This document shows, piece by piece, positions 13,601 through 28,400 of a stretch of DNA of 64,000 bases. The first letter of the stretch is position 1. Every line of letters starts with the position of its first letter. The notes beneath the pieces are model-generated. The model had not been told where the DNA came from and searched no databases. It saw only the letters and a list, made by a program, of their open reading frames with translations. The stretch comes from Paragorgia papillata (taxonomy: Eukaryota; Cnidaria; Anthozoa; Scleralcyonacea; Coralliidae): the NCBI GenBank assembly GCA_035771165.1, contig JAWNZC010000347.1, positions 346,501 through 410,500 of the forward strand, written 5' to 3'. The translations under genes were made by a program, and so were the position numbers.

Positions 13601-16600
13601 CCATTTTTAAATTGCTACAAAGGTACCGTTCGACTAAATATCGAATCTACCAACCAGGATCGGAGGAGCGACATTATATCGCGGCAATTACGTATATCAC
13701 GGGGGGCATTGTTATCCTAATAAGTGGTTACATTGGCGTTCATTTGAAAATCTTTATCGCCCGTTCGAGTGTTATAACTTGAGCAAATAGCGGAGCCCAG
13801 AAGTTGTATTAAAAACGACCACTTTATCGCATGTAGCGAGGTGCGAATCAAGGAATGACACTGTTTTTAATATTGCAAAACTGCCGTTATCAAATCGGGT
13901 CTGGTCTCAAAGGGGGCCGACTGTTCCTTGATGGCGGAATCAGCAGATTACGAGACGCTCAAACAGCTCGGCTTTTTTACGCCGTTACAAAAGAAATCAA
14001 TTTTTTGTTTATTATACGCGAGACACAATATAAACGGCGGCGCTTAGGAAATTATACAGGCTTTTGGCCGGGAAAATTGAAAGACGAAAATTGCTACTTC
14101 GGCTATTGAATATTGTCATGTTCCAAATGTTTTCACAAGCTATTTATGATGAGCTTTTAATGGATGAGCCAGTCACTTAGTCGCTCAATCCAAACGCATC
14201 CGGTTGCCAAAAAATCTTAAAGACTTTACAGCAATTTTTCCCGATTAGTGTGTTTAGTTTGCTTTTTCAAGTTTTGTGACTTTTGTCTTCTCCAATTTAA
14301 ACTTTCTTTTGTCGCATAGCCTGGATAATGTCGCCGATGTCTGTCAGGAGGAAAAGATATTGACAGATAGAAGTTCCCTTTTGTCAACACATCGGTTTTC
14401 TATGAAACGTTTACTTGACTCAAATCCGAGACGATATATCTGTCCTGTGGGTTTTGTTTTGGTCCTATATACAGCTTGTTAGAAGAAAAAACACGCATAA
14501 TTACACAATCACTGACAAACTCTCAGTTGGACTTTTTCAATAGAGCTTATTTCGTTACTATATATTTTTATTTCGTTACGTTCACTTTACTTTAATCTAT
14601 TATTGAACCATTATAAGCTGAAATAGATACACATATTGCGCTCGTCGTATCACTACTAATAGCATGCCACTGGCTTAATACGCAGTAATATGGCGCAAAT
14701 TTAAAGTTTATTACATGTCCACGAGACGCCATATCAGTTTTAATTTCACACAATCATTAACGAGTGTCGACGCATAAAAATAATCATGCTCGATGACATT
14801 CCGAGCAATCGATCAGTATAAACGATTTTTAACGAAATTTAGCTGCTAAGAATTCTTTACTCCCTGCACTGGCAATAATCCGGAAAATATGAAAAATACA
14901 ACAGCAATTGACTATTTTATAAAAGCAAACTATGGCTATGAGCAAACCAATGCGACGATATGAATCGTAATTTTTTTGTCTTTGTTTCCGAAACAACACA
15001 AAGTACTTATTACAGTACCAAAAAACGAAAAAGATGAAAAAACTGATAAAAATAATTCATGCTTGAATGCATTCTGTGATGTCACTTTATATACCTGGCG
15101 AAAGTTTTGGGGGTTTTCTTGCCTTTTTTATTTTACTTTGATTAATAAGTGAACAAATCTATTGCAAATAAAATATTGATGAGAGCTTTTGGTCACATAT
15201 TAATTTATCCTAAATGTTCAGCCTTAAAAGTTCGCAAAAAAAAGACAACATCATCTCTTTGTCTCGCCGGGAAAATTATAGACGAGTAAATAATTCTTTG
15301 AGCTGACCGCTGGTGCTATTGTCAATGGCCAGGCTTTTGTCCCACTCAGTGATGGATTATTAAGTTAAGTGAATATGAATTGGAAAACTTGGGTGGTTTA
15401 AATGGCGTGAGTGATCAAAGTGTGTAAAGCTGGATTCAGGATCTTAACTTCAACCTTTCAACTAAAGACTGTTCTTCACACGAGTGTTCTGCATTCAACA
15501 CTAAAATGTTGACGTATCTAATAAGGACGTGGGCTTTTGTTTTTTCACTACATCTGTTCGACCCATTGTCAATAATTTAAAAGCGTTCGCCAATCCAAAA
15601 AGCTGGTACCAGCTTGGCAGCTTGAATGGGTCAATATTGCAAAACATGCGTTCGCTCTTCGGCAACTGTATGGCTACAAATTTACGCTTGTTGTAATACG
15701 TGATGTCTGTTGTACCTGCGGCAACGCGAAAAAGCGGGCGGAACAAAATGAAGAGTTAGACCAACAGGGGAGCGGAGGTAAGGCCTGGGAACGACGTTTT
15801 AGTAAATCCGAATCGGGCACGATATTTGCTACCCTTCTCGTATCACGACAACTTTTGTTGGTTGATCCAATCCCGACCAATGTCTTCGTTATTTAGAAAT
15901 CCCAACTGATCCCCTTATTAAATCTCCTTATATTTCTAGTCTCGAATCACATTAATTTGTGCAACAGTGTTACGACAACAAAAAGTTCTAGATCTCGTTT
16001 CCCGTCATTTGTTGAAATCCCGAGTCTCGTCCATGTTTTCTAGTCCGCATGGTACCCGTTTCTCGTTTTCAAAACGAATCGTTATCCCGCGGCATCCTGC
16101 AGCAGCCATATTATTTAAATCCTTCCTGATTGAATCAGTCAGTCTGGGACTATAGTATAATGTAGTCGACTTTTGTATTTTACTCTGGCTAACGCCAGAC
16201 GATCAGTGCAACAAATAGCCTGAATGTTGCAGGTGGCTAAAAAAAATCGCGATGCATGTGTAAAGCCCTAATCAAACGAGTCATACGCAAGTCATCGCAA
16301 GTTGGCAGTCAGAATTTCTGTGGCGGTCGTTCGAACACCCAAATTAACAAAATAAAGGTTTCATGAGTGTTTTAAACAAGTTTTATTTTCGGGAAATTAT
16401 TCAGAGCGGCTGGCTGAGATAGCGTGACTGCCAACTTGCGATGACTTGCGTTCTGCCAACTTGCGATTTTCGGTTATTCTTGCCGTGTTGCAAGTGGGAA
16501 TTGCAAGAAAATTAGTTGGTTGGATTCTACTTTTTGCTGCAACTTGCAACAAAGTTCGCAATTTGTTGAACGTGTAAAGCCCGGCCTAATCAAACGAGAA

Positions 16601-18650
16601 CGCAAGTCATCGCAAGTTAACTTACGATGACTTGCGATGCCACCAGTCAAACGTTGGCACAAGTCGTCGCAAGTTCTGCACTTCCGCTAGTTCCCACGCC
16701 TTTCGCTAGTTCTCATGGTAGTTTCTATGGCGACGGAGCACTTGCATCGACTTGCGTTTTGTGTGCAAACGTTTCGCAAGCTCTCGCAAGTTGAAGAAAA
16801 CTTGCGATGAAATTTGAACAAAATCAGATTAGTCGCAAGCTAACGCAAGTCACCGCAAGCTGGCGGTCAAACGAGACACAAGCAAGCACAAGCTAGATCA
16901 GGGCTTAACACCCTTCCTGCAACTTGTTTTTTTCATGGGTAAATTTGTTACAAGTTGCAAGAAAAATCGCATCGTGTAACAGCACGTCAAGGAGAGAGCT
17001 CCTAGTCACCAAGGGCTGGGTTAAACGCTTAAAAAAACAAAAATGAAATCTCGTATACCGCCAAAGAAGCGGCAAGATATAGCCTAGATTTTCACTATCG
17101 ATCGTTCTAGAAATCTAGGAATTAAAAACTTTATAATTATCAAATATATTAAATGATGTTTTTCCATGCCCAATTCCTCCGCTTAAATACTGATATATAT
17201 ACATGAGTACTATCATAACTCACTATATAGCATATATGCATAATTTGTGGCTATGCCTGTGGCACTTTGAGTTTCCCATCATTTTCAGTTTCTGTGCGGG
17301 TTATTGATCACGCGCTCTATATAACTCCACCGGCAAATAGTCATATCGGCTAAGCGGTAACGGTTACACATGATGGTGTAGTTAAAGTAAAGTTTAGAGT
17401 ATACTCCAAACGTAGACCACTTAAACATCGGCTGTGAATTATCAATTATTGGTTGATTTGTTTGACATATATCACCAAAAGTTTTGCTGTGTGCAGTTGT
17501 CGGCAGCTTAGTCAGTTTGGCGTATGTTGTCGGCAGCTTATATCACTCCCAATATGATATAAACTTATCGGTGACCCACATCTATATTATTGGACCTTGC
17601 AGGCGAGTTCCTAAAACTATAGTGGAACCTCAAATTGGTTGCGCATTTGCTGGCCAACCTTGAACCGGCTCACCGACTGCCTTACTTCATTAAGCCGCAA
17701 AAAGGGGCCTCAACCGCGCGTTCTTTTTGTTAGAGATTAAAATCAATCTAAAATACACCGGCTTTAATATGGAAATCATTATATTGAGAGCGATAATTCT
17801 TTTTCCTTCTTATCTACTTGGGAAACACATGAAAAACCCATCAGTCGCTAGCAGCGATGGAGGTGCAATGCTGAACGTTTGCCTGCAGTAGGTGGTAAAC
17901 ATTTTCCACTTAGTACCGCACTTTTTAGGCCTTTTTAGAACGGCGATCGCCGACAACCAATGGGCCACTCGGCCGAAAGTGAAAAGCGCAAATGTCTTCT
18001 ACATATGGTCGGCTACCTCTGACATTCTCTCCAGACACCGTATAATTAGATTTTTCAATTACACTTACGCCGTTTATATTCTTTCAGTGTTTCGTGGGCC
18101 GAAACCCAATTGTTTACATAAACGATTCATTTGTGCGCGCTAGGGAACGGTACGTAACCAGCTGGGAATATCAAAACCGACGTCTGAAAAGCCGCAAAGT
18201 GGGACAATGCCCCGACACACGGGCCCCGTTTTGGCTAATATTAAAAAGAGCGAGCTAATCAAAGTGCGTTATCCAAGGTGGTCACTTCGAGCTCGCCTCG
18301 GTTCAGATAATCACTAGTGTGTGTTGCGGTTACTCTTCTCTTATGCCGTAAGATCAATTATAGACTTCTGGTACATTGTACAATGAATCAATGACGAAAA
18401 TGACGGACTGCCTGACAAAGCCTGTGACCAGGAGTTGTTGCGCCAGGAAAACATTTTCTTATGTGCAGTAGTGTATCTATCGGTTATACGTGCAATAACT
18501 CAGCATTTAGCGACATAGGACACCCAAGCGTACATTTTTTCGTTATTTTATAATCTCGTTCCCACTCCTTTTTTCGGCGCTCAATCAACATACGTTGAGC
18601 GTCATCATCTACCTAAATTTAAAAAAGGTTTCTGATTGGAGTAGATAACC
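13600..18650. other. Spacer without supported genes
   Basis: Between AXIN and ASPSCR1. Apart from the MITE cluster at 16264-16920, no open frame longer than about 85 codons, no family match and no RNA gene was recognised. Confidence 0.5.
16264..16920. repeat. Cluster of CAAGTCATCGCAAGTT foldback MITEs
   Basis: One copy (from 16264) matches 60855-61085 but is broken on its right side. A second, diverged set of CGCAAGT-rich arms follows (about 16575-16910). Lies in the AXIN-ASPSCR1 spacer; no coding sequence. Confidence 0.5.
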
Positions 18651-18660
18651 TAACCCAAAC

Positions 18661-19038
18661 CAATCTCGTTCCCAGAGCCCACGTTCCCCCACACGGAAAA
18701 CGAGAGACTCTGGGATAATCCGTTTCAAATCACAGGATTCTTGTTATTCCGGTTGAGGTACGCATGCGTAAATATCCGAGCGGAGTCTGGATAACAAGTC
18801 AATGGGGTTGCTGGCGAAGCTCGAATTACAGCATCTACACACATACGGCGAAGATATCGATCGCGGCAACGTCTTCACTGGAGTCTTGTCGTCCGACATC
18901 TTTGTTATTTTGGTTTTATTAATTCTACTTCCGGTCACTTCAGACCAACTCATGCTCACTATTCAGCCAATAACGTAACGATTTGAAACGGATTATCCCA
19001 GTCCCGGGTGGGGAACGTGGGCTCTGGGAACGAGATTG
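18661..19038. mobile_element. Mutator-type foldback MITE
   Basis: Terminal inverted repeats start CAATCTCGTTCCCAGAGCCC and extend more than 50 bp. They are bounded by the 9-bp direct repeat AACCCAAAC (18652-18660 and 19039-19047). A 9-bp duplication with long terminal repeats fits a non-autonomous Mutator-like element. No transposase is present. Confidence 0.75.
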
Positions 19039-19288
19039 AACCCAAACAAAAACCCTAAACATAATCAGTAACGAGCATGCATGGGAACGAATTGGTGATT
19101 GACAATGTGATTGGTTACTTACAGCCAATCAGAAAACGCGTTCATATTTGGTAGGTCTTTGCCGTACGTTGAGATGTTGATGTTAAAAATTTGACAGCCT
19201 TGGGCCGTGAAGTTATGTTTAATTTCAAGCTAGATCAGACATACGGTTTAACGCTACTCTGGCTTAAAATGTTGGCTGAACGTAGCTT

Positions 19289-20064
19289 AAAGTGCACATG
19301 AAACAAAAATTAAGTTTGTCTTATTTAAAAGAACACTTAAAATGATAGAGTAACATATTTTGCAGTTTTTTGTTTCCTTGCTTCGTTCTTGAGATATTTC
19401 AGTTTGTTTGATGTAAATGTCACATGTTGCGACGTCACACGTGCATAATGATTTATCGAAAAAAGTTATATACACAGGGGTGTTGGTGGCACAGTGGTTA
19501 GTGCACGTGCCTTTCACCTCTGCGACCTGGGTTCAATTCCTGCTCTCAGCAGTTATCTGATTAAAATTTCACCTTGGCCGCATGTGAGAAGAGTGTTTCC
19601 AGTTTGACTCTACCAAACACCACAGGTTTCCTCCGGGTACTCCGGTTTCCTCCTGTAGAAACACTGGACCAATGAGGGATGGCCCTTACTGGACCTCTAG
19701 GGATAACAGTTAGCTATTAACTGATAGAGCTATCCAGTATAAATAAGATTAGTTTAGTTTAGTTTTATATATCTTTGCTATTGTAAAATATAATCACTTG
19801 AAAATCTACATGTTTAGTGTTCTGGGCAAAACACACGCACATGCTTCCTTCGAATTATTCTCGTTTGATAATAGCAAAGATATAGAACTTTTCTCAATAA
19901 CTCATTATGCGCATGTGACGTCAAAATGTTTAATTTACATATCAAACAAACTGAAATATCTCAAGAACGAAGCAAGGAAACGAAAAACTTCAAAAGATGT
20001 TACTCTACCATTTTCAGTGTTCTTTCAAATAAGACCGACGTAATTTTCGTTTCATAGGCACTCT
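19289..20064. repeat. Foldback MITE (family A) carrying a SINE
   Basis: Inverted arms (19289-19470 and 19765-20064) share TCTTATTT...AACACTTAAAATG, GAGATATTTCAGTTTGTTTGA and a CATTATGC segment. A tRNA-derived SINE sits between the arms. Related copies are at 28940-30596 (arms far apart) and 55473-55952. Confidence 0.6.
19477..19764 (+). mobile_element. tRNA-derived SINE (type 1)
   Basis: A tRNA-like head (TGGTGGCACAGTGGTTAG as A-box region, GGTTCAATTCC as B box) is followed by a unique body and a TTTAGTTTAGTT tail. It is flanked by a short TTATATA repeat and nested inside a foldback element. Near-identical to 22875-23164. Confidence 0.75.
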
Positions 20065-20821
20065 AAAAAGTTACTGTTCATGACTCAGATATTTTCTGTT
20101 TTATCGGTTTATATTAATACGAGGGACAAATCACTCCAAAAATCTCGTACACCTTTAAGAATCCAAAAATCGGCAAAAATCACGTATTCGAAGTCTAGTA
20201 TAATAAACTTTACATAAATGACGTGAAATGAATTTGGTGATGAACGAACAATATGATGAACAATATGATGAACAATATATAGATTACTGACTGATCACTG
20301 ACTGATGCTGTGTGTATTTAAATACACGTGTTCAAAAAGCAGAACAGCATTGCATTTTAAGATAATTCGTCTACAGTTCTTTAGAATTTCAAAGTAGAAA
20401 TATAGAAGAACCCAAAGATTCTAAAATGTCTATATATTTATTCAAAGTCCTGAAATGTCTTGTCTTTTGTGTATTTTATATGACGTTTTATAATCTTCAG
20501 GATTCTGTAAAATCTCCCCCAAAATGCAGGAAATGTCATTTCAGGGACTTTAGATTTCAAAATTTGTCGCATGCCCCCGGATCCCCGTAGATGTTTCTCG
20601 CGCCTTCGGCGCTCGCCCCCCCTGCACTTGACCTCTCGCTACGGGCCTGTTTAACCAAGTCAGCCGACCAGCTAGCCAGAGCCAGGCTTTTAGTAGTCTT
20701 TTGAAACACACCATTAACTTTCATGACAGGAGCCACGCCCATTTAATTTTACGACCAGCGGCCACGCCCATTTGACTGTAGTGAGCGTTCCCCCACTTCT
20801 AAAATTTGGAAAATATCACTG

Positions 20822-21135
20822 ATTAGAGCAAAGTGAAAAGGTGGTAAACTGCCAAGAATAGTTTTTATAACGAAATACTGACGTTTCGAGGGAGCCCTTC
20901 ATCAGAGTGAAATAGTTGTAGCAAAAGCAGGGCGTGTTACACTGCGAGCAGAGCCTTCTTTTCCTTATTTCTTCGCTGAGGGAGAGGAAGAAAAGTAGGC
21001 TCTGCTCGCAAGGTAAGGGCTCCGCTCGAAACGTCAATATTTCGTTAAAAAAACTATTCTCAACAGTTTACCACCTTTTCACTTTGCTTTATCAAAAATA
21101 CTGCCAAAGCAGCACTCTACTTTTTAGCATTTATA
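20822..21135 (-). repeat. Related foldback element, hammerhead-like variant
   Basis: Inverted arms containing GGTGGTAAACTGCC and its complement enclose a minus-strand CTGATGA...GAAACGTCAG core near 20880-20910. A second small palindrome (GCGAGCAGAGCC...GGCTCTGCTCGC) is nested at the centre (about 20944-21010). It shares CACT-CTAC-type ends with the 200-bp family. No target-site duplication was identified. Confidence 0.5.
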
Positions 21136-21784
21136 TTAATCGGGCAATATAATCGAAGTAAAAATTATACGAGAGTGTAAAAATGAAAAGAGCATATCGT
21201 AACTTATAGACGTCGGATTTTATGTTTCAGCTTTCATTTTTGTTTATTTTATAGACAATTATCAAAAAATGCAGCCATGGCGGATGTTGTCTCAAGCTTG
21301 GGGAAGTGGGAGGGGGTGGGTCGATCAGACATTTGTCTGCTTCTAATATATTCTCAGAAAAGCTCTACTGAATCAGAATTTCCTCGCAATTGATTCGCGG
21401 AAGAACTGAGTTTTTTCCGTTTGGTTCGTGGTTTCTATCTGCGTTGAAATTCGGTTAGCTTCTTCACGAGACGGTCATTGTCCATCCTCACGACGTTAGC
21501 TGACGAGTTACGATTTTGTTTTGAACCGAAGGTTGTGGCCCTTTTGCATCCTGTGATTGGAAATATGTCGGTGTTGCTGAACTTGTAGGCGTAGCTGTTT
21601 GGTAGCTTTTTGAAGCCGTGACCAATGGGCATAGGAACCTGCATTGGTGTTACGTCCCAAGACAAATAATCGTATAACATAGACTATCATTCTATTACGT
21701 TAGTTTTATTACAATACATGTTTCAAAAGAAAATTATCCCTGTCTCAGTCATCCTTTTATGGTAAACAAACCAATTCAATTATA

Positions 21785-21985
21785 AAAGTAGCGTGCTGCG
21801 TAGGCAGTGTTGAAACAACAATCGAAATATAGTAACTTAGGTTAGATATACTGCCGAAACAGAGAACGTAGGAATCTAACGTTTCGAGCGAAGGCCCTTC
21901 GTCAAGGGCCTCGCTCGAAACGTTAGACTCCTACGTTCTCTGGTTTCGGCAGTACATCTAACCTAAGTTACTATATTTCGATTGT
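21785..21985 (-). mobile_element. Hammerhead-motif foldback retroelement
   Basis: About 200 bp in the reverse orientation, flanked by a 13-bp direct repeat (CAATTCAATTATA at 21772-21784 and 21986-21998). The tail (AAAGTAGCGTGCTGCG) is at the left, then the inverted-repeat core. The minus-strand ribozyme-like core reads TTGACGA rather than CTGACGA, so this copy has a substitution at an invariant hammerhead position. In the AXIN-ASPSCR1 spacer. Confidence 0.75.
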
Positions 21986-22431
21986 CAATTCAATTATATA
22001 TGCTTTGCCCTATATAGCCATAGAGCCCGGCAGCGCCTAAAATGGGGTCTGATTTTCCGTGCAGCCAGGAAATGCTGGCTCTGGAACGAGATTTTGGGGA
22101 TTGCTCTTGAAACAATGTAAAAATGTCTTTATTAAAAACAACACAAATGAATTGAATAACAAAGCTTCTCCGGCACTGCGGAAGCAGTCTGCACCGCTTA
22201 TATAAAAATATTAAAACAACAGAAAAAAGCGCTTTCATAAATGTTAAAGGCATAGAACAAAAAAGACAGGAGATACCACTGATCTCTATATAAGTGATAA
22301 GCTTTTTTGGCAAAGCTGGTTTGCGTGCCTACTTTTGTAATTTTAGTGTGAGCCTGTTCGCAGGAATTCGCAGGCTAATTTGATTATTAGTGCCCAGGTT
22401 TTTCACTTTGCACAACAACACGGTTTCCAAG

Positions 22432-25400
22432 ATGGCGACTTGCAACGTTGTTAACGTGCTTTGTCCAAATGGTCGTCGACAGAAAGTGAAGTTATCACCG
22501 CACATGACTTTGCTTCAGGTGAAAATATAAAGGATACTTTTTTGTACTATTTTGACCAATTTATTATCATATTTTACCGCTAAATTATATCTTTATTATA
22601 AATTATATCTGTATTTTCTTTGCAGCTGATACAGGAAGTGTGTAAAAAGCAAAGTCTAAATCCAAATAATTGCAGAATTAGGTAAGAGAAGAGTGTGTAA
22701 AAAGGACAATTAGGTTTACTAAATAAGGTATCCCGTATCCTACCAAACTTGTGTTTCAACTTGTTTTTTTTGTACAAGTTTGGAATACTTGGCCATCTAT
22801 GGTAGGCTTGGTAGCTACTGTACTGTATTGTACTGTAGTGTACTGTAGTGTACTGTATTGTATTGTACTGTACAGGGGGTGTTGGTGGCACAGTGGTTAG
22901 CGCACGTGTCTTTCACCTCTGCGACCCAGGTTCAATTCCTGCTCTTAGCAGTTATCTGATTAAAATTTCACCTTGGCCGCATGTGAGAAGAGTGCTTCCA
23001 GTTTGACTCTACCAAACATTGCAGGTTTCCTCCGGGTACTCTGGTTTTCTCCTGTAGAAACACTGGACCAATGAGGGATGGCCCTTACTGGACCTCTTGG
23101 GAGAACAGTTAGCTTATTAACTGATAGAGCTATCCAGTATAAATAAGATTAGTTTAGTTTAGTTACTGTATTGTACTGTACTGTACTGCACCATTATTTG
23201 TAGAATTTTGTTCTAGTTGCCAGGTATATTCTAAAGTTACTCCATTTTTTCTGCTATTTTCCTGGCTATAGACATCAAAGAAAAATCTTGGACAGCTCTC
23301 TGACTGTTCGTTTTGCCAATTTGCCAAATAATGCACATCTTGAATTGATTGAGTCAGCTGAGAAACATATACATACAGGTGAATGGAATATCTATCATGG
23401 TACTTTTCTTAAAAGTTTCAATATTATATTCAAAACAATATTTAATATATGTAATTGGATTTTAAATTTTCTTAATATTCTATAGCCAACAAATGCATTG
23501 TTGCCTTACAACTGGAAAGTGGAGATCGACTTGTTCGTGAATTTAATTCTGATGACTCTTTATTTAAGATACTTGAGCACTGGAAATCTCAATCTGCAAG
23601 GTAATAAATGCTTCAGCTAAATTGGGTCTTATTGTAGGTTGTTGATTGGCTGGTGTTGGTTTTTGTTAATTTTGTTTTAATCTGATATAATTTTTAGAAT
23701 ATCATTTGATGATAATTCAGATGGAATTGTTTGTATTTATGCCAGTCAAGAGGTAATTGCATTGTGACATGTTTAAATTGATAATAATTATGGCAGTTGC
23801 AGGGATCCCATTATGGTTTTGATCTGCTTTAAGCCAGAAGAGAAATGCCTTTTAGGTACTAATTAAGAAATAGAAAACATTTTCCGTGTTTCCATAGATA
23901 GAAACACGAGTGGAAGTTTGGGAGAACGAGAAATTGTAGTGGGAACACGAGCCCGCATGGCGAGTGTTTCCACACTATTTCGAGTTCTCCCAAACTTCCA
24001 CAAGTGTTTCTATAACTTTATGGGAACATCATTGGAAAAAATGTTTTCTATTTCCTTTATAAAATAACCTGTCGAAAATAGATATAGAACGCAAAAATAA
24101 TCACTGCATCAAAGCATAAATTCTCCTTACTCTTCATAATGGCGTATAATGGCGTATCCTACACCGTAATCACTAATAATGGTGTATTGAATGGTGTGGA
24201 CCTTGCTGTGTTTCCATAAAGTTATAGAAACACAGCTTTCAACCAATCGCCGGGCTTGTTTTCAAAATGTTATTTTATAATGGGCACTATTACGGTAAAC
24301 TATAGCAACTAGGTTTAATAGATACCGTAAATTGTTTTCTACAGATCAGAGGACTGGAGAAACTGAAGTCAACTACTTTATCTATGATTGGACTAAATGG
24401 AGGAAGAGGAGTGATAAGGTTTGTCGCTAAATGACTGACATTAACTAATACAAAAAAAATAGAACAACATTGCCATTTTTCATTGCCACATTGTTTGAGC
24501 ATGGTTTGAGTGGTGTCATGCTGGAGCTGCTATCAATAGTACATTGCTCTCTTTTGTTTTTTAAATGTTTAGACTTATTCAACCATCTTTAACTAGAGCT
24601 GAAAAGGATGAAGGTGACATGGAAGGTTGGTAGAGTGAACATTCTGTCCTGTGTGATGTAAATTTATATGTAAATTGCAGAACTACAGTACAGTAGAGTA
24701 CAGCATGGTACAGTAGTGGTACACTAGTGGTACATTAGTGGTACATTAGTGGTACAGTGGTGCTACATTAATAGTACAGTAGAGGTATATTAGTAGTATA
24801 GTAGAGGTATATTAGTAGTACAGTGGTGGTACAATAGTAGTACAGTGGTGGTACAATAGTAGTACAGTGGTGGTACAATAGTAGTACAGTGGTGGTACAA
24901 TAGTAGTACAGTGGTAGTACAATAGTAGTACAGTAGAGGTATATTAGTAGTACAGTAGAGGTATATTAGTAGTACAGTGGTGGTACAATAGTAGTGGTAC
25001 ATTAGTAGTTAGTAGTACAGTAATGGTACATTAGCAGTACAGTAGTGGTACATTAGTAGTACAGTGGTGGTATATTAATAGTACAGTAGAGGTACAGTAG
25101 TAGTACAGTAGTGGTACATTAGTAGTACAGTAGTGGTACATTAGTAGTACAGTAGTGGTACATTAGTGGTACAGTAGTGGTACATTAGTGGTACATTAGT
25201 AGTACAGTGGTGGTATATTTAGTAATACAGTACAGTGGTGGTACAATAGTAGTACAGTGGTGGTACAATAGTAGTACAGTGGTGGTACATTAGTAGTACA
25301 GTAGTGGTAGTACAGTAGTAGTGGTAGTACAGTACAGTACAGGAGCTGTACACTGGTATTAAATTAGTGGTACAGGATGGTGTTGTACAGCATAGTATGG

Positions 25401-28400
25401 TCATATTATTTATTTATCATTTGTATTTAAAATGCTGTACAGTCGTTGGTACCTAAGCGTGTACACCGCCCGTCAAAACATGTTCTAAATTTAAGCCAAA
25501 GTTAACCGTTTTTAAATCAACACTGTGGGATTGGCGAGACGTGATTGGCTAAGGGCACATTCATATGACAACAATGCATTGGTTTGAATGTATCGAATGA
25601 AAACCTAATACGTTTGCAAGGTAAACATTTAACTTTGACGTTGACATAAAATATGTTTTGACGGGCGGTGTACACGCTTAGGTGCCAACGACTGTGCTTA
25701 GATATTAAAAAAAATGCAACTACAACTCATCTCATTTTTAGGAGTGAGTGGAAAAGCCACTTCTCAGAATGACAAGGTGGAAACAACGACCACTCCATCA
25801 GTTCCCACCAAATTATCAGCAGAGGAAATGGAAGTGGCCTCCCGTAGTGCAAGCAGTGTGTCAATGGCCAGCCAAGGTAGTGAAGATTACAGCATGCAAT
25901 GCCTTGACACTGTGTTAGAACCCATGCCGCATTCCGAGAAGTCAAACTTACCTAGCCAATCAGACAGTGAGGCTTTGAGTAAGTCACACAGGAGCAAAAA
26001 GAGCGGGAAAGGAGTGAAAGGACAGGACTTATTGAGCGCAATGGATATTGAACAGGAGGGGAGCGTGGTTGAACCAGGTGGGGGAGCGGATAAAGAGTCA
26101 GCCACCTTATCCCCTGGTGCCAGTACTTCCAGGTCAGCCATAACAGTGGAGGTGTTCAGTGGAGTTGGACGAACGTTGGGTGGAACAGGTATAGTCCTGA
26201 GGCCTTATTTTTTAAGGCTAACTTTTTATAATATCATTTAAATGTTTTTATTATATGTCCGAGCTTGTTGTGATATTGTCAGGCCATGGTGCATGCTGAT
26301 TGGTTGCTGAGAAGTTTAGAAAAAAGTGTATTGCTCTCTCGGGCGGTGATAGGTCAATACGCTTTTTTACGGACTGCTAAGGTTTGGCGGGAAAATTTCT
26401 GAGTTGATTTGAATGAAAATAGCAGATAATTAGGCATGCAGACCCAACACTTGGTTAGTAAGTCTTTAGTATTGTAGGACTGCTACTGTAATTGATGGTA
26501 CCGAAAAAGATGGCGGCGGTGCAATTAACCACAATGCTTTGCGTCCTCAAATCAGCTCAAATAACAACTAAACATTGTTTATCATATGCTAAATAAGCAA
26601 GAACTTCATTCCTACCGAAGTTGATCATTTTAAAACCGTATCTTCCAATAATTCTGCAAGAAACAATATTTACTGCACGCAAAGGATTATGGTTAAATGT
26701 ACAAGTCGCCATCTTTTTCGGTACGGTCAATTGATGTTCGTTATATTTTAGGACCAGACATGAAAAAGGCTCGTTTCCACTCTCCTCCTCCTGCAACCAA
26801 GAATAAGGTACGAGGTTCTCTTTCCAAACAGGGTATTGGCAACAAAAATTAAGTTTGTCTAATTTGAAAGAACTCATAAAATTGTAATAGAAGATCCTTT
26901 ACAACTTTTTCTTATCTTTCTGCGTTTTCAAGATATTTCAATTTGTTTGATATGTAAATGAGATGGTCTCTGACGTCAGGAGTGGGCTAAAATATTTTCA
27001 TACAGAGCAAAATCACTTACATATCTAACATGAAATGTTCAGCGTCGCAAGGAGTTTTTATGTGCACAGTTTCAAATGATTTCGCTGAACAAACTTAGAG
27101 ATATAACTGGTTTTGCTACATGTGAAAATATTTTACCCCACTCCTGACGTCAGAGACCATCTCATTTACATATCAAACAAATTGAAATATCTTGAAAACG
27201 AAGAGAGATACGAAAAAGTTGTTTATGAGTTCTTTCAAATTAGACAAACTTAATTTTTGTTGCCAATCCCCTTCAAGCACAGCTGTATATCACCTACACC
27301 TCTACTCAACTTCTTTCGTGTGTTTAAATGACGTCAAACGTACCGTTATAAGAATACATATGCACAGAGCTTTATGTTTTACTTGAATGTTTAATAAATA
27401 TAAAAAAATGTGAATTTAATAATTTTTTTTAATTATAGATATAGACGAAAACACAAAATCCTCCAAAAATCGCAATTCAAAGACACTTGCTTTTTCCCCG
27501 CGCTTTTTCTAGTTTCGGCCAGTGAGCTCTATATATAACTGGAGTGATATCTGCTGGTCATTCATTGGGCAAATATTGAAGCCAAACATGGCGGACATGT
27601 AGGCCTGAAGTATGTATAGTTTCAGTCTCCTACGCGGTCTTTTGACTGGATCAGACTTGACCAGACCGCGTAGAAGATTGGAACTATACGTATTTCAGGC
27701 CTGCATGCCCGCACATTGTCCGCCACAAAGATATCACTCCAGTTATATATCACTCCGAGCTCACTGGTTTCGCCTAACTGGACAGGTCGTCACGTCAGCA
27801 CTTGCATGACAACTACTTTTTCCTACAGATAATACCTCTAGAAACTATAGATAATAACATTGTGGCCTCTGAATCTGCCCGACCATCACAGCGGCAAATA
27901 CGCTACGACTGGCCTAAAGATTAGGCCCACTATGCTCGCGTGGGCTTGCATTCGCAAAGGTCTGGTACCTAGCAAGAAGTAGAAGGCCTAGCCGAAGTGC
28001 CAACATCTCAAAAGTGCCCTAAAACGGACCATGTAAAGGCTGATTTCCAGTCAGTGGAATTTTGCGAGCGGGCGGAATTTTTCTTTGTCTTTTGTGCTCT
28101 GAATTAGATTAGTTCCGCTCGAGAGCTCGCAAGACAAAGAAAAATTCCGCCCGCTCGCAAAATTCCACTGACTGGAAATCAGCCTTTAAAGATAGCGACA
28201 TACAGTGATATCACACGATGTTTCTCACAATTTCGTTAATTTCAGTTAGTTTCTATTATTAAAACAAGTAAGTTATGAAACCTAAATAACCTATTGATTT
28301 ACTATACGCGTACTTCTTACAATTATCGTAATTCGTAAACATTTCCTACACTGACAAGTCAAACGTGGGTCGTTAAATCGTTAGATTCATGTCCAGCAGC

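Noticed and set aside
25455..25475. GTGTACACCGCCCGTC resembles the universal 3' region of small-subunit rRNA
   Set aside because: The match is only about 16 bases, lies in the terminal arms of a MITE and no other rRNA sequence surrounds it.
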